Shown here: positions 1 to 8,769 of the stretch, in pieces | Position numbering within the stretch: the stretch's first letter is position 1 | Layout of the letters: every line of letters begins with the position of its first letter | From: Pyrobaculum sp. WP30 | GTDB taxonomy: Archaea; Thermoproteota; Thermoprotei; Thermoproteales; Thermoproteaceae | DNA: 64,000 bases | Assembly (NCBI GenBank): GCA_001189275.1 | Contig: CP012158.1 | Coordinates: 992,001 to 1,056,000, forward strand | Reading direction: 5' to 3' | The notes under the pieces: generated by a model | Told to the model about the DNA's origin: nothing | Database searches by the model: none | The model's input: only the letters and a program-made list of their open reading frames with translations | Made by a program: the position numbers and the translations under genes

Positions 1-2
1 AT

Positions 3-950
3 CTAATAATAGCTATAGTGGCTGTGGCGGCGGCCGTGCTCTACGTGGCGAGCTCCGGCGCCCCGCCCTCCCCGACGACCGCCACCCAAGCAACTCCCCC
101 AGCCCAGCAGACGACGGCAACAGCCTCCCCAAAGACCGCGGCTACCCCGCCGGCTACGCTATATATGGCCACCACCACCAGCGTAAAAGACACCGGCCTC
201 CTCGACGTGTTGATACCAGACTTCGAGAGGTGGGCCGCCGCGAGGGGCTACAACGTGGAGGTGAGGTACACTGCGGTGGGCACCGGCCAGGCTCTGCTCA
301 TGGCGTCTAGAGGCGACGTGGACGTGGTAGTGGTCCACGCCCCCTCGCTGGAGAAGCAGTATCTGGAGAACGGCACCCTCAAGTGCAGAGACGTCATCGC
401 CTACAACTTCTTCATAGTGGTAGGCCCCAAGGACGACCCCGCAGGCGTGAGGGGGCTCACGGCAGTGGAGGCCTTTAGGAAGATCGCCCAGGCCAAGGCG
501 CCGTTCGTTTCCCGCGGCGACAAGTCGGGCACCCACGTGATGGAGCTTTCGCTGTGGCGGAAGGCAATAGGGAGAGAGCCAGACCCCAAGACGGATCAGT
601 GGTACATCTCGGCGGGCGCCGGCATGGGCCAGACACTCCTCCTGGCTAACGAGAAGAGGGCATATACCCTCTCCGACACCGGGACTTGGCTTAGGTACAG
701 AGACAAGCTCCCCGAGCTGGACGTGGTGATCTCGGCGTCGCCCGACCTCATCAACATCTACAGCTTCTCCATTGTCAAGCCGTCGGAGGCGGCGAAGCTC
801 ATGGCGCAGTACATGCTGACCAGGGGACAGGCCGTGATGGCCAACTTAACCATCGCCGGCTCGCCGCTGTTCACGCCGATAACCAAGGCAGACCCTAAGG
901 CGATGGAGTGGATAAAACCGGCTATATTCGGCCCCAGCTGTGTCGGGTGA
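3..950 (+). CDS. tupA: Tungstate ABC transporter substrate-binding protein, 5' partial
   Basis: Extracellular tungstate (or molybdate) binding lipoprotein-like component of a Tup-type importer. The frame is open to the left edge and the first codons encode a hydrophobic run (LIIAIVAVAAAVLYV), so the visible start is inside the signal/anchor segment and the true start lies just outside the window. A Thr/Pro/Ala-rich linker follows, then the family's anion-binding opening TTTSVKDTGLLDVL and a second loop with SRGDKSGTH, both typical of TupA. The stop overlaps the permease start by 11 bases, indicating one operon with tupB and tupC. Tungsten supply fits a hyperthermophile with tungsten oxidoreductases. 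WtpA/ModA is the alternative, but the DTGLLD signature favours TupA. Confidence 0.88.
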   Translation, partial: LIIAIVAVAAAVLYVASSGAPPSPTTATQATPPAQQTTATASPKTAATPPATLYMATTTSVKDTGLLDVLIPDFERWAAARGYNVEVRYTAVGTGQALLMASRGDVDVVVVHAPSLEKQYLENGTLKCRDVIAYNFFIVVGPKDDPAGVRGLTAVEAFRKIAQAKAPFVSRGDKSGTHVMELSLWRKAIGREPDPKTDQWYISAGAGMGQTLLLANEKRAYTLSDTGTWLRYRDKLPELDVVISASPDLINIYSFSIVKPSEAAKLMAQYMLTRGQAVMANLTIAGSPLFTPITKADPKAMEWIKPAIFGPSCVG

Positions 951-1587
951 GGAGCTGGTAGGCATAGTGCTCAACACCCTCTACGTCTCCACAATCCCCA
1001 CCCTTTTTTCAGCCGCCGTGGGGACCCCCCTCGCCGTCTATCTACACGTAAGGGGCGGCCGAGCCGCCGCGGCGGCCGAGGCCGTCTTCAACGGCCTCGT
1101 GGGCATGCCCACCGTGTTGCTGGGCCTCCTGCTCTACCTCCTCCTATCCCGGTCGGGCCCCCTCGGCTCTCTACAACTCCTCTACACTCTCAACGCCGTG
1201 GTGATCGGCCACGCAGTTTTGATACTGCCGCTGTATCTCTCCTTCGCATTGACTGCGCTTAAGGGGGTGGAGCCCAAGGTGAGAGAGGTGGTGGAGATGT
1301 TTAGACTAGGCCATTTGGGGGCCTTTAGGCTGTATGTGAAAGAGGCGGCTTGGGGTCTCGCCGCGGCCGCCGTGGCGGCCTACGGCCGGGCGCTGGGGGA
1401 GTTGGGCATCGCCCTTATGCTAGGCGGCGACATTAGGTACAAGACGAGGGTCTTGACGACGGCGGTGGCCCACGAGACTATGCTCGGCAACTGGGACGCC
1501 GCGCTTCAGCTAGGCGCTGTCTTGCTGGCGCTGGCCCTGGCCGTGAGCGCCGTCGTGAACGCCCTGGGGTTTAGATACAGGGGATGA
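940..1587 (+). CDS. tupB: Tungstate ABC transporter permease
   Basis: Inner-membrane permease of the Tup importer, 215 aa with about five to six hydrophobic segments. The cytoplasmic loop motif for contacting the ATPase is visible as EAAWGLAAAAVAAYGRALGE (EAA-x3-G-type). It starts at GTG inside the end of tupA and its stop overlaps the ATPase start as ATGA. Length and the small single-domain architecture match TupB rather than ModB fusions. Function rests on context with tupA and tupC as well as on the EAA loop. Confidence 0.88.
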   Translation: MSGEELVGIVLNTLYVSTIPTLFSAAVGTPLAVYLHVRGGRAAAAAEAVFNGLVGMPTVLLGLLLYLLLSRSGPLGSLQLLYTLNAVVIGHAVLILPLYLSFALTALKGVEPKVREVVEMFRLGHLGAFRLYVKEAAWGLAAAAVAAYGRALGELGIALMLGGDIRYKTRVLTTAVAHETMLGNWDAALQLGAVLLALALAVSAVVNALGFRYRG

Positions 1588-2186
1588 TATCCGCCGCAGG
1601 TCTCGGCAAGAGGTTCGGCGACGGCTGGGTGTTCCGCGGAGTCACTTTCCAACTGCCGGAGAGGGGGCTCGTGGTGGTGCTGGGTCCCAACGGCTCCGGC
1701 AAGACCACCCTGCTGAAGATACTCGCCACCCTTCTTGAGCCCACTGAAGGCGAGGTGGAGATACTGGGGCTCAGCTGGGGCGAGGCCAGGAGGAGGCTGA
1801 GGAGAGAGGTGCTCTACGCCCACCAAGAGCCGGTGGTTCTGTCGGGGACTGTGGAGGACAACCTCTTCTGCCGCGACTACGACGTGGAGGACGCCCTCGG
1901 CCTAAGGCCCGTGTTGAGGAAGAAGGCCAAGTCGCTGTCGGGAGGCTACAGAAAGCTGGTGACGCTGGCGAGAGTGCTGGCCTGCAGGCCCAAGGTCGCC
2001 CTCCTCGACGAGCCCACCGCCTTCCTCGACCCCGAAAAACGGCAGATCGCGGCGGCGCACATAGCCGAGTACAGCAGAAAAAATCTGGTGGTGTGGACCA
2101 GCCACTACCCCTCCGAGCTCCCTCCGGCGGAGAGGCTCTACGAGCTACGGGACGGGGCCTTGAAGGAGCTCTCCAACATTCGGTAG
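1584..2186 (+). CDS. tupC: Tungstate ABC transporter ATPase
   Basis: Cytoplasmic ATP-hydrolysing subunit, 200 aa. Walker A GPNGSGKTT lies at residues 34-42, the Q-loop in AHQEPV, the ABC signature as LSGGYRKLV near residue 118, Walker B VALLDEPTA near 140 and the switch His in WTSHYP. It is short and lacks the C-terminal TOBE domain of ModC/PotA-type subunits, as expected for TupC. The ATG overlaps the tupB stop (ATGA), so translation is probably coupled. The 3' end overlaps, tail to tail, the HEPN gene on the other strand. Confidence 0.9.
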   Translation: MISAAGLGKRFGDGWVFRGVTFQLPERGLVVVLGPNGSGKTTLLKILATLLEPTEGEVEILGLSWGEARRRLRREVLYAHQEPVVLSGTVEDNLFCRDYDVEDALGLRPVLRKKAKSLSGGYRKLVTLARVLACRPKVALLDEPTAFLDPEKRQIAAAHIAEYSRKNLVVWTSHYPSELPPAERLYELRDGALKELSNIR

Positions 2187-2587
2187 ACCGCGTTTATGAC
2201 GAGCTCTGCGCATTTGACACAACGAGCCCCCTCCTCCGAGAAGGCCTTACGCTCGAGACACTCGGCGCACTCCTCCACGTCAGGCGGCGAGGCGCCGATC
2301 GCCCTCTTAAGCAGTGAAGGCAACCGGCCCACCTTCTGCAGATCGCCGTAGGGGCTGTAGCCCAAGATGCCCTTGAGCAGGGCCTCCACAGAGACGTAGG
2401 CGTTGTAGCAAGCCGCCACGCCGTCGCCGCGCTCCAGGTGGTAGAGGGCGTCTCTGAAATGCCTCATGTGCCTCTCCAGCCACTTGGGATGCACAGCGAA
2501 AATATTCTCCCCCCACAAAAACTTTCCGCCGCCGGTGGACGCGGCACGGGGCCAGATAAAAACGGGACCAGATGTCAGTTGCTCCAT
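2138..2587 (-). CDS. HEPN-like protein with inserted CxxC pair
   Basis: Small helical protein of about 149 aa from the ATG at 2587; a longer frame to 2653 exists, but its extra residues look non-coding. The central stretch WLERHMRHFRDALYHLERGD followed by ACYNAYVSVEALLKGILG has the helix pattern of HEPN proteins (nucleotidyltransferase partners and RNases). Two CxxC pairs (CAEC and CVKC, 15 residues apart) sit in the second half and could bind zinc, which is unusual for a minimal HEPN. No nucleotidyltransferase gene is adjacent. Convergent with tupC, with a 49-base overlap. Family assignment is inferred from pattern only. Confidence 0.55.
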   Translation of the reverse strand: MEQLTSGPVFIWPRAASTGGGKFLWGENIFAVHPKWLERHMRHFRDALYHLERGDGVAACYNAYVSVEALLKGILGYSPYGDLQKVGRLPSLLKRAIGASPPDVEECAECLERKAFSEEGARCVKCAELVINAVYRMLESSFKAPSRSS

Positions 2588-2665
2588 ATGCAACAAGCAG
2601 TGAAAACGCCGGCGGGAACCAGCAGAACCGCGGCTACAAACGGCGCTAAGCAAGGGCCATCGTCG

Positions 2666-2678
2666 AAAAGATTTATTA
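2666..2678 (+). promoter_or_regulatory. TATA/BRE element of the carbonic anhydrase gene
   Basis: The run aaaagatttatta is a good archaeal BRE/TATA match centred about 21 bases before GTG 2695, consistent with a leaderless transcript. Confidence 0.55.
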
Positions 2679-2694
2679 TGTAGAGATTAGGTCC

Positions 2695-3198
2695 GTGGTG
2701 TGTCTTGAGAAGTTTGAAGAGGTTAGGAGGGGCGTCGGGGTTCTGACCGCCAGAGACGTGGTGGAGCGGGCGAGGGCCACGGCGGCTCGGCAGGCCCCTA
2801 GATGCGCCGTGTTGACATGTAGCGACTCCAGAGTGGCTCCGGAGCTACTCACGCTGTCGAACCTAGGCGAGATGTTCGTGGTGAGGGTGGCAGGTAACGT
2901 TGTCGACGACCTAGTCCTCTACTCGCTCAAGTTCGCAGTGGAGAACCTGGGGGTGCGGAAGATATATGTGATAGGCCATAAGAGGTGCGGAGCCGTGGCG
3001 GCGGCACTGGAAGGACGGGCCCCACCCCCCATTGCGCAACAGATAAAAGAAGCCGCGGCCAGAGCCGGCTCCGCCAGTCCAGAGGCCGTGGAAATAGAAA
3101 ACGTGAAGATAACATGCGAAAAACTTAAAGGTTTAGGGGCAGAGGTGGTGGGATACTACTACGACCTAGACGCCGTTGAACTTCAGCGGATTTGCTGA
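2695..3198 (+). CDS. Beta-class carbonic anhydrase
   Basis: Interconverts CO2 and bicarbonate in the cytoplasm. The zinc site is complete: Cys42 and the Asp44/Arg46 dyad in CSDSR, then His95 and Cys98 in GHKRCG. At 167 aa it matches the short archaeal 'Cab' type. It begins at GTG 2695 (a second GTG follows at once), preceded by a TATA element at leaderless spacing. Its last 33 bases overlap hemC on the opposite strand. Bicarbonate supply for carboxylases would suit autotrophic growth; that role is inferred. Confidence 0.92.
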   Translation: MVCLEKFEEVRRGVGVLTARDVVERARATAARQAPRCAVLTCSDSRVAPELLTLSNLGEMFVVRVAGNVVDDLVLYSLKFAVENLGVRKIYVIGHKRCGAVAAALEGRAPPPIAQQIKEAAARAGSASPEAVEIENVKITCEKLKGLGAEVVGYYYDLDAVELQRIC

Positions 3199-4098
3199 GG
3201 AGACCCCCAGGCCGCCGCCCCGCGCCGCGGCCACAAGCCCCGCCGCCCTCCTCCCCACCTCCACAGGATCCTCGCCGAAAACCCTCACCACGTGCCTCCT
3301 GCCGCCCGAGGCGTACCCAGCCGTAAACTCCAGCCCAGAAGGCGTCAGCCGCGCCACGCCGCCGACGGCCACGTGGCAACCAGCCCCCACCTCCCTGAGG
3401 AAGGTCCTCTCCGCCAGCGCCTCCACCGCGGCGGCGGGGTCGCTGGCTTTTTTAAGCAGGTCGACGATGTGGCTGTCCTCCTGCCGCGCCACCGCCGCCA
3501 CGATGCCCTGGCCCGGAGGCGGGGGGACCTCCTCCGGCCTAAGCGGCACCACCGACACGGGGGGCTTTTCGCCGTACAGCCTGTAAACCCCCGCCACCGC
3601 CATAACTGCCGCGTCGAACTGCCCCGCCAGCACCTTGCCCACCCTGGTATCCACGTTCCCCCTCAGCGGCCTCACCTCTACGTCTGGGCGCAGGGCCTTT
3701 ATGAACTCGGCCCTCCTCACGCTGGAGGTCCCCACCACCGCCCCCATCGGCAGAGACTCCAGCGTGTAGCCCCGCGCGCTTACCAACGCGTCGAGGGGAG
3801 AAGCCCGCCGCGAGAACCCAGCCAGCACAAGCCCCGGCGACAGCTCAGACGGCAGATCCTTCAAGCTGTGAACCGCGATATCCGCCTCCCCTCTAAGCAC
3901 CGCCAGGTTCACCTCCTTCTCGAAAATCCCCTTCACGCCGATTTGATACAGCGGCTTGTCCTGGATCACGTCGCCCGTCGTCTTCACCACCACGATCTCC
4001 AACTCCACCCCGGGCTCTACTGCCCTCATCTGCGAAAGAAACTCCTCCGTCTGCAACAAGCTCAGCCTGGATCCCCTAGCCGCCACCCTAATCTTCAT
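3166..4098 (-). CDS. hemC: Hydroxymethylbilane synthase (porphobilinogen deaminase)
   Basis: Condenses four porphobilinogens into hydroxymethylbilane in tetrapyrrole synthesis (siroheme, haem and cobalamin branches). The N-terminus [14 protein letters not shown], the substrate-binding LKDLPSEL and TSSVRRAE, and the cofactor-attachment loop [10 protein letters not shown] with its Cys are all present. About 310 aa, normal length. I chose ATG 4098 rather than 4104 because [10 protein letters not shown] is the usual beginning and a TATA-like element lies about 24 bases upstream. Other hem genes are not adjacent, although a NirJ/AhbC-like radical SAM gene lies 3 kb away on the same strand. Confidence 0.93.
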   Translation of the reverse strand: MKIRVAARGSRLSLLQTEEFLSQMRAVEPGVELEIVVVKTTGDVIQDKPLYQIGVKGIFEKEVNLAVLRGEADIAVHSLKDLPSELSPGLVLAGFSRRASPLDALVSARGYTLESLPMGAVVGTSSVRRAEFIKALRPDVEVRPLRGNVDTRVGKVLAGQFDAAVMAVAGVYRLYGEKPPVSVVPLRPEEVPPPPGQGIVAAVARQEDSHIVDLLKKASDPAAAVEALAERTFLREVGAGCHVAVGGVARLTPSGLEFTAGYASGGRRHVVRVFGEDPVEVGRRAAGLVAAARGGGLGVSSANPLKFNGV

Positions 4099-4104
4099 AC
4101 CCAC

Positions 4105-4674
4105 TTCCGGCGCCGATTATGCTTACCGCACATACTGCAACCATACAAGCCCCAACCCCCCACAATAAAACACTTTCTCCAAACCAAAACCTCACAGACA
4201 GCCACAACGCCACATGGACGGCTTTCACGCGTCTCTAGGGCCGTAGACCACGGAACTTTAAGCACACGCCGAGCATGAAATTCTCGAGTAGAGAAGACCA
4301 TATTCGGTGCTTAAAAACGTGAAAGACCACGTCGCGAAGATTTTTACATGTTTCAGCGACGCTAGACAACGGAGAATACGCTAGAGATACAGAACGACGC
4401 GGCCCCGCAGTAAACTGTTAGGCACGAGGCTTTGAGCGGCGTGGTTGCTGAGACGAAGATGGTGGGGGGCCTCGTCGCGTTGCCAGTATCGCTACAAGAC
4501 GCGCCAATCATGCAACTCCTTCAGGCTACCAGGTCACATTAAGAGACGCCCGAGGACTGTCGCTTCAGATTTGACGAGGGGGTCACAAGACCTACGTCGC
4601 CTCAGACGGTGCTGGATGTGTATGGATTTCAGGTAGAGACTACCTCTTGTTGACGCTCCGCGCCGCCAGCTTCA
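4105..4674 (+). other. Gene-poor region with decayed coding traces
   Basis: About 570 bases without an intact gene. Apart from the hemC promoter at the left end I see only short open pieces on the plus strand, interrupted by stops. One reads NGEYAR near 4369, similar to the NGEYAK stretch of the secreted protein encoded at 5006-6328. They probably belong to the same relic as 4675-4956. Confidence 0.4.
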
Positions 4675-4956
4675 GTGGCCCCTCTGCTACAGCGGGTAGA
4701 CGCGACGTCAGATGTCTCTCTGCGCTTGTGCGGGCCGCGGTCAGTCGCGCCGGTATGTTGCCGCGCGCCACAAACAGAAGATAAAGTTAAGGCGAAATTC
4801 CGCGGAGTTAAACGTCTCGTGATTGAAGTGAGAAACACAGGCGACGTTCTCCCTTCGTCTAGGGCCATGATGCTAGGTGTCGAATGCTCATCAGTGGAGC
4901 TCCGCGTCGCGCCTGGGAGCTTCGTCTGTCTCGACTTCGTGCTTGTGGCGCAGTGA
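4675..4956 (+). pseudogene. Inverted relic of the neighbouring Ig-like surface protein gene
   Basis: An open frame of 93 codons containing KRLVIEVRNTGDV, identical to a segment of the protein encoded at 5006-6328 on the opposite strand. At DNA level about 40 bases around 4811-4850 match the complement of 5722-5762 almost perfectly. Downstream residues (SVELRVAPGSFVCLDFVL) resemble the 'PG....D' end of the same Ig-like folds. There is no signal peptide or convincing start, and the surrounding frames are broken, so I read it as a truncated inverted duplicate rather than a gene. Confidence 0.55.
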
Positions 4957-5005
4957 GGTGAGAAGTCCCTCAAAACTTTGACGCTGTGCAGTAGCACTAT
5001 TGCGC

Positions 5006-6328
5006 CTAACCTGACTTACCCTTGTCGCTGATCGCTATAATATCTCTGACTTCGATCACTCCAACACGGCGTTTTACTCCCACCTCTGCTATGTTGGGGG
5101 GTCGGCCTATCCTAAACCTGATGCCCCAGACGTATTCATCTTGGGGGATTTGAAACAACACGTCAAATTCCTTGACCTCTCCTGGCTGTACTGCCACAGA
5201 GGGGTTGTAAGGGGCTATAGATGTGCCCATGCCGCGCGCCGGCTTGAGCGTGGTGGCTGGGTCGTACCCTTTGCCCGCGGTGGTGACTAGCTTGAAGCCC
5301 CAGAGGTCGCCTAAGGGCCGCGGCTCTTTGTCTATGTTTCTCGCTGAGATACGTATAGCCACAAACTTCATACGCTCCTCCGCTCCGTAGACCGTGCCGC
5401 CGATCTGTACATAACTCGTCTCTGTGATATTAACCGCGGCGACGTCCCACCCGTCAACCTCCACCCTTTGGCTAAACAACACGGCGGACTCCAGGGCGAA
5501 GAAGTCGCTGAAGTCTACGGCGAATTTAGCGGTGGTAGTGCCCAGCCTCACTTCGACCAGCGTTTTGTTTTGTGAGATGCGCACCGGGGCTGTGGTGAGG
5601 GTCAGCCTTCCCTTTTCGCCTGGGTTCAACACCAGGGAATTCTGTAACGCGGCTTTGGCGTATTCTCCGTTTATGTAGACGGCAATCTGCGGCAGGCATC
5701 CCGAGTCACATATGTAGATAGGCACGTCGCCTGTGTTTCTCACCTCAATCACGAGACGTTTAAACACGAGACCTGGGGTGTACAGCTGTCCGAAGAAGGC
5801 TATATCTCCGCCGTAGTCCACAAGCTCCACCTCGGCGGAGGCCCCCGCTAGTTTCACCTCCCCGCTGTAGACCTCGGCGTTTTGGTGATAGGCCTTAACC
5901 ACGCAGACCACACCCCCCGAGAGAGTTTGGCGGCGGCCCGCCAGCGGAAGCACCACCTTGTTAACCCCCTTCACAAGCGCCGCATCGTCTCTTGCATCTC
6001 CACACGTCAGCCTAAGAACCACGCCATCTGAATCGCTTTCTATCTCGGCCACAAACGTGGGGGTCTCCTCGACGTCAACCACATAGAACCTCCGCACCGC
6101 GACAGTAGGCACCTGGGCAGGACGAGGGGACTGAGTAGCAGTGTGCGCCGTTGTTGTGGTTGTTGTCTGTGGTGAAGAGGTGACAGTGGTTGTCAACTGC
6201 GCTGTAGCCGTGGTGGTGTCAACCGCGGAGTTTTTTGACCAGGCGTAAAACACGTAGCCAAGAACCACTAAGGCAACGCCAAGAAACGCCACCGAAACAG
6301 CAACTGCGAAAAGCCACAATCTATCCAT
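5006..6328 (-). CDS. Membrane-anchored surface protein with Ig-like domains
   Basis: 440 aa. One N-terminal membrane segment (about residues 5-29) is followed by a Thr-rich linker (about 35-70) that would cross the S-layer, so the rest is extracellular. The body has at least three beta-rich modules. The middle one contains RLVIEVRNTGDVPIYIC and a CxxxxC pair; the last has a DUF4352/CARDB-like pattern (FVAIRISARNIDKEP ... PSVAVQPGEVKEFDV), typical of conserved archaeal surface Ig folds. No catalytic motif is visible. Fragments of a duplicated copy lie just downstream in inverted orientation. Ligand and role unknown. Confidence 0.7.
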   Translation of the reverse strand: MDRLWLFAVAVSVAFLGVALVVLGYVFYAWSKNSAVDTTTATAQLTTTVTSSPQTTTTTTAHTATQSPRPAQVPTVAVRRFYVVDVEETPTFVAEIESDSDGVVLRLTCGDARDDAALVKGVNKVVLPLAGRRQTLSGGVVCVVKAYHQNAEVYSGEVKLAGASAEVELVDYGGDIAFFGQLYTPGLVFKRLVIEVRNTGDVPIYICDSGCLPQIAVYINGEYAKAALQNSLVLNPGEKGRLTLTTAPVRISQNKTLVEVRLGTTTAKFAVDFSDFFALESAVLFSQRVEVDGWDVAAVNITETSYVQIGGTVYGAEERMKFVAIRISARNIDKEPRPLGDLWGFKLVTTAGKGYDPATTLKPARGMGTSIAPYNPSVAVQPGEVKEFDVLFQIPQDEYVWGIRFRIGRPPNIAEVGVKRRVGVIEVRDIIAISDKGKSG

Positions 6329-6565
6329 GTGGTATCGACAACTTGTAGATATAACAATTCCTCAGCGACAAGCCAAAAAGCTATAGACACCCCTCCCCGA
6401 GAACCCACACACAAGAAGAGGTTCATATGTCCTTCCTGTGGACGCACAGCACCGCGAAAACACAGCATAAGTTACTAACGCCACGGAAATAGTGCGACAC
6501 ACCTGAGGTCAAGCCCCCACGGGTCGTTGTGTGCAATGTTTTTATATGGGTGTTGGGAGTGTTTT

Positions 6566-6931
6566 GTGGCTGATATCTCCGGCGTTGCTTACGACGCGGT
6601 TAAGATGGCGGTGGAGCACGTCTTGGCTAAAATCCGGGAGGGTAAGAAGCTATCCACCGAAGACATCCTCATCCTCTACCTCGGCACCATAGTGGGCGAC
6701 CTGAAAGAAATAAGAACCGACATCGCAAGACTAGACGATAAAATAGATAAAACAAACCAACGCATAGACGACATCGTCAAAACACTCTCGGCGAGAATAG
6801 ACGAAACAAACAGAAGAATAGACGAGACAAACAAGAGGATAGACGACTTGGCCAAGAGGATAGACGCCGTCCAGACCACCCTCCTAGAGATCCAGAAGCT
6901 GTTGATAGAATTAGTTAAAAGCCGCCAGTAG
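6566..6931 (+). CDS. Coiled-coil protein with RIDxTNx repeats
   Basis: 121 aa from GTG 6566, chosen because tttttatat (6539-6547) sits about 23 bases upstream; the longer frame from 6527 would start before the promoter. Residues 1-45 are a helical head (VAYDAVKMAVEHVLAKIREG, LSTEDILILYLG). The rest is an uninterrupted coiled coil built from seven-residue units such as RIDETNK and RIDDLAK, encoded by near-identical 21-base repeats. No membrane segment or catalytic motif. Such proteins act as spacers or oligomerisers; partner unknown. Confidence 0.7.
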   Translation: MADISGVAYDAVKMAVEHVLAKIREGKKLSTEDILILYLGTIVGDLKEIRTDIARLDDKIDKTNQRIDDIVKTLSARIDETNRRIDETNKRIDDLAKRIDAVQTTLLEIQKLLIELVKSRQ

Positions 6932-7183
6932 TTTTATAATAGCGCATTTATCGGCGTGTTGTAGTGCGCTGAGTGGCGGTTTGAGGACGACTTCTGCGGC
7001 CCAGGTCTCCGTTGTGATTGGTTTTTGTCGTTATTTTGTGTGTGTTGCCATTTTGTCTGCTAGTCTCTGCCCGGTGGGCGCGTGCCGCTCCGTGTATAGG
7101 CCCTCGTGGGTCTGATGAGGTGGCATAGCTTGTCAAATGTAAAAATCTCACTCCTGAGCCGCGTAGCTGTTGTGGGGTGTTTT

Positions 7184-8365
7184 TCACTGTGGTTGATGCG
7201 CCGCGTGGGGAGGGGTTTTGGGTTGTTGGGGTTTGCCGAAGAGGGTGGGTATTGGGCAGAGGGGGTCGTCGCCGAAAGTGTCGCCGGTTAGGTAGTGGGC
7301 TCTGGCTCTGTCGCCGCCTTTGCAGTACTGCTTGTAGGGGCAGGCGGAGCACTTGGGGCCTCTGAGGTACTTCTCGGTGTGTATGAAGGGCTCCAGCTTG
7401 TCTGGGGTCAAGATCTCCTTGAGGGGTTTCTCCCGCACGTTGCCGAGTTTGTAGAAGTCTATGAATTGGCAGGGGTAGACGTCGCCGTTGGGGTATATGG
7501 AGATTATCTTCCTGCCGCATCCGCCGGTCGACTCCACGAATTTTAGGTATTGCTCGTCGCCGTTGCCCAGCGTGAGGGCTAGGTATATCCCGTCAAAGGG
7601 GGCGAGGGTGGTCTCTATCTCCAGCCTGCCGGCGTACTGCCGGGCCTTGGCGATGAGGGTTTCCATGAACTGGCGGTACTGCTCCGGCGTATACCACCAG
7701 TCTGGGGGGAGCTTCTGGGCCCTGCCGGCGGCTGAGAGGTGGTAGAAGGTTATCCTCCTCACGCCGAGCGTAGCGGCGAAGTCCACGTACTGCCCAACCT
7801 CGTGGATGTTCTTGGCGGTGACGGTGAACCTAAGCCCCACGTCCAGCCCCGCTACTAAGGCGTTTTTAATCCCGGCGACCGCCGCGGCGAAGCTCCCCGG
7901 CACCCCCCTAAACGCGTCGTGAAACCTCTCGTCTATGGAGTCTAGGCTGACCCCCACGTAGACGAAGCCCAGCTCCTTAAGTCTCTTTGCCGCCTCAGGC
8001 GTGATGAGAGTCCCGTTGGTGGAAAGCACCAGCTTTATCCCCAGCCCCCCCGCCCTAGCCGCGATTTGGAAAAAGTCAGGTCTCGCCAGAGGCTCGCCGC
8101 CGGTGAAGAGGATAAGCGGCACCCCCACCTCCGCCATCTGATCCACCAGCCTGAGCGCCTCCTCTGTCGACAGCTCCCCAGCCTCCGCAGGCCCGGCGTC
8201 TATGTAGCAGTGGAGACACTTGAGGTTGCACCGCCGCGTGATGTTCCAGCTCACAATAGGCCTAAGCGGGGCCGAGAAGTCGCTCGGCCTCCCCACACCG
8301 AACTTGCCCTTGACCCTAAAAGAGGTGGTGCCCACCCCCGTCACCATGACGCTGATGGGGATCAC
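7184..8365 (-). CDS. Radical SAM/SPASM enzyme, NirJ/AhbC-like
   Basis: Radical SAM core with the cluster-binding CNLKCLHC, the SAM-binding FTGGEPLARPDF and STNGT, and a SPASM-type C-terminus (GGCGRKI ... CQFIDF ... CSACPYKQYCKGG) for extra Fe-S clusters. The N-terminal order (PIVSWNITRRCNLKC, GEPLARPD, VGVSLDS, GLRFTVT) is close to NirJ and AhbC, which act on side chains of didecarboxysiroheme in haem d1 and archaeal haem synthesis. That fits hemC 3 kb away. Start: GTG 8365 lies 26 bases after a TATA (8384-8393); ATG 8347 is the alternative. Other SPASM peptide or cofactor maturases cannot be excluded. Confidence 0.72.
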   Translation of the reverse strand: MIPISVMVTGVGTTSFRVKGKFGVGRPSDFSAPLRPIVSWNITRRCNLKCLHCYIDAGPAEAGELSTEEALRLVDQMAEVGVPLILFTGGEPLARPDFFQIAARAGGLGIKLVLSTNGTLITPEAAKRLKELGFVYVGVSLDSIDERFHDAFRGVPGSFAAAVAGIKNALVAGLDVGLRFTVTAKNIHEVGQYVDFAATLGVRRITFYHLSAAGRAQKLPPDWWYTPEQYRQFMETLIAKARQYAGRLEIETTLAPFDGIYLALTLGNGDEQYLKFVESTGGCGRKIISIYPNGDVYPCQFIDFYKLGNVREKPLKEILTPDKLEPFIHTEKYLRGPKCSACPYKQYCKGGDRARAHYLTGDTFGDDPLCPIPTLFGKPQQPKTPPHAAHQPQ

Positions 8366-8383
8366 AGGATACAAGACAGTCAT

Positions 8384-8769
8384 CTATAAATCTCTTCACA
8401 GATCAGAAGCGGAAGGACACCTCACCGCTCGGCGCATCTATCAATACGCAGGTTTAAATAAGCCGCTACCGGCTACTGCTCCCAGTTTCCCAGCCGTGTT
8501 GAGCTTTTCCACTATGGCGTCAACCGCCACGGCTCCGCTGGAGACACCAGCCTTGGCCTTTATCGAGGCGCAAACCCCATCCGTAAACAAGGTCCTACCT
8601 CGGTTGCATAGACTTGCCGTTGAAGTAGCCACGCTCCACAGACCAGTCGCACCCCCCTCCACATTTATGGCGGCTTTAACGCCGAGTCCTCAATGGCGAA
8701 ACCAGCTGGCTCACCTGCCGCGGGAGTAACTGTCGCCGAGGCTTTTATAAATTCCCGTTTCCTCTGGCC
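8384..8769 (+). other. Intergenic region with two divergent promoters
   Basis: The left end carries the TATA of the radical SAM gene (ctataaatct, 8384-8393, minus strand). The right end has cttttataaattc (8740-8752) upstream of the FAU-1 start. A 73-codon minus-strand frame (8441-8662) lies between, but nothing recognisable is encoded and I do not call it. Confidence 0.5.

Noticed and set aside
8441-8662. 73-codon minus-strand frame between the radical SAM and FAU-1 genes
   Set aside because: No clear promoter, no recognisable motif, and it lies in a region needed for two divergent promoters.
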